DNA of 38,158 nucleotides. Origin: Candidatus Aridivita willemsiae (GTDB lineage Bacteria; Actinomycetota; CADDZG01; WHSQ01). The stretch covers positions 1 to 38,158 of the forward strand of contig JACCZU010000162.1 in assembly GCA_013695835.1 (NCBI GenBank), read 5' to 3'. The notes under the pieces are model-generated. The model did no database searches and was not told the origin of the DNA. It saw only the letters and a list, made by a program, of their open reading frames with translations. Made by a program: the position numbers and the translations under genes. Positions 34,088-38,158 of this stretch are shown here, piece after piece. The first letter of the stretch is position 1. Each line of letters opens with the position of its first letter.

Positions 34088-34624
34088 CTAGGCGGCGGAC
34101 GCTCCTGGTTCCTCTTTGCTTGTCACGACTTGGGCGAGCATCGATCCGAGATCCCGAAGCAGCCCGGCGGCCGCGGTGGCGGCGCCCTGGGCGGGAGCGT
34201 TCATCATCATGGCGATCCTGGCGAGGAGCACCTCACGCGACTCGAGGGATGCGAGTGCCGACGCCTGCTCCGCCGAGATCAGCTTGCCCCTTAGAATCCC
34301 GCCCTTGATTGTGAGCACCGGGAACTTCTTGGCGGCCTCGTCGAGCGCCTTGGCCGCCGACACTACGTCTCCCCTGCAGAAGGCGACCGCCGTCGGGCCC
34401 TCGAGCATGTCACTCAAGCCCTCGTAACCGGCCTCGCGCACTGCAATGCGCGCAAGGGTGTTCTTGAGCACCTTGTAGTCGGCCTCGGCGTCGCGCAGGG
34501 CGCTTCTTACCTCTGCGATCTCGCCCACGTGCAAACCGCGATACTCGGTGAGCAGCACTGCCCCTGCCTCGTCGAGGCGGTTCCTTATCTCTTGTACCGC
34601 CGCGACCTTGTCGGGTTTGGGCAT
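34088..34624 (-). CDS. rplJ: 50S ribosomal protein L10
   Basis: MPKPDKVAAVQEIRNRLDEAGAVLLTEYRGLHVGEIAEVRSALRDAEADYKVLKNTLARIAV. Confidence 0.96.
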   Translation of the reverse strand: MPKPDKVAAVQEIRNRLDEAGAVLLTEYRGLHVGEIAEVRSALRDAEADYKVLKNTLARIAVREAGYEGLSDMLEGPTAVAFCRGDVVSAAKALDEAAKKFPVLTIKGGILRGKLISAEQASALASLESREVLLARIAMMMNAPAQGAATAAAGLLRDLGSMLAQVVTSKEEPGASAA

Positions 34625-34795
34625 TGATCTACTCCCTGTTCGTGACCCCGTCCGTGACCCAGCAACAAAAAACGGCCCCCCCAGACGGTACGGGGCGGCC
34701 GCGGTTGCGCTGTGCGTGCTCGCCTGCGCCGGTCCCCGTTATCGAGGCTTAAGGGATCTCTCCCGCCGGCGGTCTGGGGGTTGCTTCTACTGCAG
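34625..34795 (-). ncRNA. Ribosomal protein L10 leader with terminator/antiterminator
   Basis: Minus-strand CCCCCAGAC (34780-34772) is a perfect 9-nt complement of GTCTGGGGG (34686-34678), the 3' side of the terminator. Confidence 0.75.
34667..34701 (-). terminator. Intrinsic terminator/attenuator in the rplJ leader
   Basis: Minus strand CGGCCGCCCC-GTACCGTCT-GGGG G GGCCG then TTTTTT. Confidence 0.85.
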
Positions 34796-34801
34796 CTGGA
34801 A

Positions 34802-34810
34802 AGGATACCA
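34802..34810 (-). promoter_or_regulatory. Candidate extended -10 promoter for rplJL
   Basis: Minus strand TGG-TATCCT; no good -35 element. Confidence 0.4.
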
Positions 34811-34863
34811 GGCACGAACTGCGCCCCTGAAACCGAGCCGGGGGGGTGGGGGGGCGAGGGGGA

Positions 34864-35592
34864 TCAGCCCGAAGTCGCCGCCTCGAACTCGTCCTCGAGA
34901 TCCTTGGACTTGGCCGGGTCTATCCGGATACCAGGGGTCATGGTCCCCGCAAGCGTGATCGCTTTGACATAACGCCCCTTGGCCGCCGACGGCTTGGCGC
35001 GCCCCACTTCGTCGAGCACGGCGAGGTAGTTGTCGACGAGGGCGGCCTCGTCGAAGGACCGCTTGCCGATGATGAGGTGCAGGTTTCCCTGCCTGTCGGT
35101 CCGGTACTCGACCCTGCCCCCCTTGATGTCACCAACGGCCCTGCCTACGTCGTCGGTCACGGTGCCCGACTTGGGATTGGGCATGAGACCGCGGGGGCCG
35201 AGCACACGGCCAAGCTTCCCGACCACCGGCATCATGTCCGGGCTCGCCACGACGGCGTCGAAGTCGAGCCATCCGCCGGAGATCCTGTCGGCCAGATCCT
35301 GCTCGCCGACGACATCGGCGCCGGCCTCCTCTGCCTGCGTAGCCTTGGCGCCTTTGGCAAAGGCCACCACCCGCATCGTCTTGCCCGTGCCCTTGGGGAG
35401 CGACACGGCCCCCCTCACCATCTGGTCGGCCTTGCGGGGATCGACCCCGAGCCGGATTGAGAGCTCGACGGTTTCGTCGAACTTGGGGCCGGGAGTGCTC
35501 TTGAGCAGCCTGATGGCCTCGCGGGGCGGATACAAGCGCTCACGGTCGACGGCTTTTATGGCCTCGGCATAACGCTTGCCTCGTTGTGTCAC
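34864..35592 (-). CDS. rplA: 50S ribosomal protein L1
   Basis: [71 protein letters not shown]...[20 protein letters not shown]. Confidence 0.98.
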   Translation of the reverse strand: MTQRGKRYAEAIKAVDRERLYPPREAIRLLKSTPGPKFDETVELSIRLGVDPRKADQMVRGAVSLPKGTGKTMRVVAFAKGAKATQAEEAGADVVGEQDLADRISGGWLDFDAVVASPDMMPVVGKLGRVLGPRGLMPNPKSGTVTDDVGRAVGDIKGGRVEYRTDRQGNLHLIIGKRSFDEAALVDNYLAVLDEVGRAKPSAAKGRYVKAITLAGTMTPGIRIDPAKSKDLEDEFEAATSG

Positions 35593-35653
35593 GTTTGGTC
35601 CTCCTCCTGTGGTCCAGGCGACGGTGGACGGCGCCGTCTCCCACTTTGAATCA

Positions 35654-36094
35654 CTAGGTGACGCTGATGCCCATGCTCCTTGCAGTGCCCTCGACGACTT
35701 TCATCGCCGCATCGACGTCATTTGCATTTAGGTCGGGCAGCTTGATCTCGGCTATCTCACGTAGCTGGCCGCGAGTGACGGAACCGACCTTCGTCCGGTT
35801 GGGCTCGCTGCTGCCCTTCTCGACGCCCGCCTTTTGTCGCAGCAGGACGGCGGCCGGCGGAGTCTTTGTGACAAAGGTGAACGAGCGGTCCTCGTAGACC
35901 GTGATCTCGACCGGCACGATCGTCCCGGTCTGCTGCTGGGTTGCTGCGTTGTACTGCTTGCAAAACTCCATGATGTTGACGCCGGCTTGCCCGAGCGCAG
36001 GGCCGATCGGGGGGGCGGGCGTAGCTTGCCCTGCCGGGATCTGAAGCTTGAGCATCTGGGTTACGCGCCTGCGGCGGCCTCCAGGTCTGGTCAT
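35654..36094 (-). CDS. rplK: 50S ribosomal protein L11
   Basis: [86 protein letters not shown]; start ATG at 36094 (MTRPGG). Confidence 0.97.
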   Translation of the reverse strand: MTRPGGRRRRVTQMLKLQIPAGQATPAPPIGPALGQAGVNIMEFCKQYNAATQQQTGTIVPVEITVYEDRSFTFVTKTPPAAVLLRQKAGVEKGSSEPNRTKVGSVTRGQLREIAEIKLPDLNANDVDAAMKVVEGTARSMGISVT

Positions 36095-36107
36095 CTCCGG
36101 CTCCCCA

Positions 36108-36899
36108 CTACAGTTTTGCGACCTGGTCGAAGCCAAGCTCGACCGGAGTCTCACGACCGAAGATGTTGACGAGCACCTTGAGCTTGGACTGATCGACGTT
36201 GATCTCCGAGATCGAGCCTGTGAAGTTGGCGAACGGCCCGGAGGTGACGCGCACGCTCTCACCCTCTTCGAACTCGAGCCGCGGCTTCAGCTTCTTCTGC
36301 TCGGGCTTGACCTGAAGGATGCGGTCGATCTCCTTTTCCGAGAGGGGGGTGGGCTTGGTTCCAGAGCCCACGAAACCCGTGACGCCAGGAGTGTTCCTCA
36401 CGACGTACCAGGAGTCGTCGTCGAGGTACATGCGGGACAGCAGGTAGCCGGGAAACACCTTCTTTTGGACAATCTGCTTCTTGCCCTGTTTGATTTCCAT
36501 AACGTCTTCCATGGGGATGACGACCTCGAAGATCCTGTCCTCCACGTTCATCGACGAGATACGCGACAACAGGTTAGTCTTGACCTTGTTCTCGTAACCG
36601 GCGTAGGTATGAATGACGAACCACTCGCCGGGCCGCTCGTTGGGCGGCATCGACGCCTCGTCGTAGACCGCCGCCTCCTCTTCTTGGGCCTCGGTCACGG
36701 GGGCTTCTGCCGGCCCGGCCTCGGCCGGGGACGCCTCGGCCGGAGCATCGGCTGCGTGGGCGGCTGCGACGGCTTGGGCGTCGGCGTCGTCGAGCACCGG
36801 CGCAGGGCTGTCGAGCGTCGCCGACTGCAGGCCGCCGGCCACCTGAGCCCCGTCCTGAGGGAGTTGTCTCTCTGCGGTGCCCGAGGGGGTCTCGCTCAT
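36108..36899 (-). CDS. nusG: Transcription termination/antitermination protein NusG with ~90-aa Ala/Glu-rich N-terminal extension
   Basis: [90 protein letters not shown] region [20 protein letters not shown] overlap with secE. Confidence 0.96.
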   Translation of the reverse strand: MSETPSGTAERQLPQDGAQVAGGLQSATLDSPAPVLDDADAQAVAAAHAADAPAEASPAEAGPAEAPVTEAQEEEAAVYDEASMPPNERPGEWFVIHTYAGYENKVKTNLLSRISSMNVEDRIFEVVIPMEDVMEIKQGKKQIVQKKVFPGYLLSRMYLDDDSWYVVRNTPGVTGFVGSGTKPTPLSEKEIDRILQVKPEQKKLKPRLEFEEGESVRVTSGPFANFTGSISEINVDQSKLKVLVNIFGRETPVELGFDQVAKL

Positions 36900-37186
36900 G
36901 TCTCCACCCCGAACAACGCAAGGACCGCCTTGGTGAACACGTAGTCCATGGCGAAGATGATCGCCGCTATGACCACCACGCTGACGAGCACCACGATGGA
37001 GTAAGCGACGACCTCCTGGCGGGTCGGCCACGCCACCTTCCTGAGCTCGGCCATGACCTCCTTGAAGAACTGAAGCGGCTTGGTCCGCTGCTTGGTGGGC
37101 GCGCCGACCGGCTTGACCTGAGGGCGCGGTGACCGGCTCTTTTGGGCCTCCTGCTTTTGCATCAGTCTCTTGTACTGCCTGTTCAC
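36896..37186 (-). CDS. secE: Preprotein translocase subunit SecE (GTG start proposed)
   Basis: [60 protein letters not shown] 37186 with AAGGGG upstream. Confidence 0.92.
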   Translation of the reverse strand: MNRQYKRLMQKQEAQKSRSPRPQVKPVGAPTKQRTKPLQFFKEVMAELRKVAWPTRQEVVAYSIVVLVSVVVIAAIIFAMDYVFTKAVLALFGVET

Positions 37187-37356
37187 GAGTCCCCTTCCCT
37201 GACCCCGCCCACGGACGCGCCTTGTAAAGGTCCATGTTGTTGCGGGGGTTGAGCAGAACCCAAAGGTTATCACGGTCCAAGGGACGCCGCCGAGCCCCTG
37301 GTTGCCAGCCCACACCGCCCGGCAGGCAGGAGGACAAAGAGTGCCCCAAGCAGTTA

Positions 37357-37372
37357 TGTGACACCGATCACA
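37357..37372. promoter_or_regulatory. Perfect CRP/GlxR-type palindrome TGTGA-CACCGA-TCACA
   Basis: Read directly; both 5-bp half-sites perfect. Confidence 0.75.
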
Positions 37373-37379
37373 AAGACAC

Positions 37380-37395
37380 TGTGAGCGGGGTCACA
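37380..37395. promoter_or_regulatory. Perfect CRP/GlxR-type palindrome TGTGA-GCGGGG-TCACA
   Basis: Read directly; centre 23 bp from the first site. Confidence 0.75.
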
Positions 37396-37569
37396 GTCAA
37401 GACTATTTTTGGTAGTTTGGCCGGCGGCAGCGGGGACGACAACATCGCGCTCCATGGGGACGGAGCCAAGGACTCCGGCTCCTGCGGGGACGGGGTCGAC
37501 ACGGTGCTTGCCGACAGCGTGCCCAACGACACGGTCGCGGCCGACTGTGAGAACGTCAGCCGCCCCTAG
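37381..37569 (+). pseudogene. RTX-like calcium-binding C-terminal fragment (orphan tail)
   Basis: VSGVTVKTIFGSLAGGSGDDNIALHGDGAKDSGSCGDGVDTVLADSVPNDTVAADCENVSRP: GGSGDD nonapeptide-like motif and CGDGVDTVLAD...DCE tail typical of actinobacterial RTX proteins; no upstream repeat domain. Confidence 0.5.
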
Positions 37570-37781
37570 CTGCGCAGGCCTTCCAGTTGCGAGGCAAGGC
37601 TCTCGACGCGGGCTCTGATGGCATCTCGGATGGCGCGGACATCCTCGAGGGGGAGCCCCGCCGGATCGCCAACGGGCCAATCCTCGTAGCGTTTGCCCGG
37701 AATGACCGGACAAGCGTCGCCGCATCCCATGGTGATGATGACGTCGCTCGCGCCGAGGATCTCATGCGTCCACGGCTTGGG
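37566..37781 (-). pseudogene. Arsenate reductase (ArsC, LMW-PTP fold) C-terminal fragment, N-terminus missing
   Basis: PKPWTHEILGASDVIITMGCGDACPVIPGKRYEDWPVGDPAGLPLEDVRAIRDAIRARVESLASQLEGLRS; ArsC-like TMGCGDACP and GKRYEDWPVGDPAG. The catalytic N-terminal CxxN(S)xR loop is absent, and sequence upstream of PKP is not ArsC-like. Confidence 0.75.
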
Positions 37782-37782
37782 G

Positions 37783-38013
37783 GACTTCGCACCCGAGGAG
37801 GCCGAGGCACGGCTCGAGGCGTGGTGCGCCACGGGCGGCGACGGGATAGTCGGCGAGTGGAGTCGTGCCGAGCTCGAGGAGCACGTGCGGGACGAACACT
37901 CGACGTTCACCTGGCTGCTTGAGCCCATGATTCGGCGGGCGGGCTTTGACATCGACGATGCTGTGTACTCCGACGATGGCGTCTTCGCACGGTACGTCTT
38001 GCGAGCTGTCTGA
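37783..38013 (+). pseudogene. SAM-dependent methyltransferase C-terminal fragment, N-terminus missing
   Basis: DFAPEEAEARLEAWCATGGDGIVGEWSRAELEEHVRDEHSTFTWLLEPMIRRAGFDIDDAVYSDDGVFARYVLRAV resembles the C-terminal end of class I SAM methyltransferases; no SAM-binding motif upstream. Confidence 0.65.
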
Positions 38014-38158
38014 CGGTTCGGCTCCGGACCAGTCTCCCCGCAGGCATCCGCGCGAGCCCGTCCCGCTGACCGATCGGTTGGCGGAACGGTCCGGCACGTG
38101 GCGCCACCGATGGGCAACTGCGGCATGTCAAGGGAAGATGAAGACGTGGTGGCGGCGG

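Noticed and set aside
35627-35638. Perfect 12-bp palindrome gacggcgccgtc between rplK and rplA
   Set aside because: Short GC palindrome without loop or U-tract; not distinguishable from chance at this GC content.
37187-37350. Possible tRNA-Trp or rpmG upstream of secE, as in many bacteria
   Set aside because: No cloverleaf, no CCA anticodon context and no L33-like peptide could be found.
37566-38126. 186-aa minus-strand ORF as a single protein
   Set aside because: Only the C-terminal ~70 aa look like ArsC; the rest is antisense to the methyltransferase fragment, so it is a fortuitous fusion frame.
38101-38158. Possible start of a new gene (ATG 38125, MSREDEDVVAA...)
   Set aside because: Only a few codons before the window ends; cannot be supported.

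Overview
High-GC window (probably one complete contig), most likely actinobacterial, dominated by one minus-strand run of translation/transcription genes. Read right to left the order is secE-nusG-rplK-rplA-rplJ-rplL-rpoB-rpoC // rpsL-rpsG-fusA-tuf-rpsJ-rplC-rplD-rplW-rplB-rpsS-rplV-rpsC-rplP-rpmC-rpsQ-rplN-rplX-rplE-rpsZ-rpsH-rplF-rplR-rpsE-(no rpmD)-rplO-secY-adk-map // infA-rpmJ-rpsM-rpsK-rpsD-rpoA-rplQ-truA-rplM-rpsI. The left end has a 5'-truncated lipoprotein gene and a complete aconitase gene (acnA), both on the + strand. No CRISPR, tRNA, rRNA, transposon or defence system was found. The most interesting material is non-coding or at the edges: (1) two perfect TGTGA-N6-TCACA (CRP/GlxR-type) palindromes 23 bp apart upstream of secE; (2) a ~320-nt structured leader in front of rpsL, behind a near-consensus promoter; (3) an rplJ (L10) leader with explicit terminator/antiterminator pairing; (4) tandem promoters before rpoB; (5) a head-to-head junction of two N-terminally truncated genes (arsC-like and methyltransferase) at ~37.78 kb, either a rearrangement scar or an assembly chimera; (6) an apparent CTG start for truA; (7) absence of rpmD. 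All calls come from reading the sequence and supplied translations; no database search was run.
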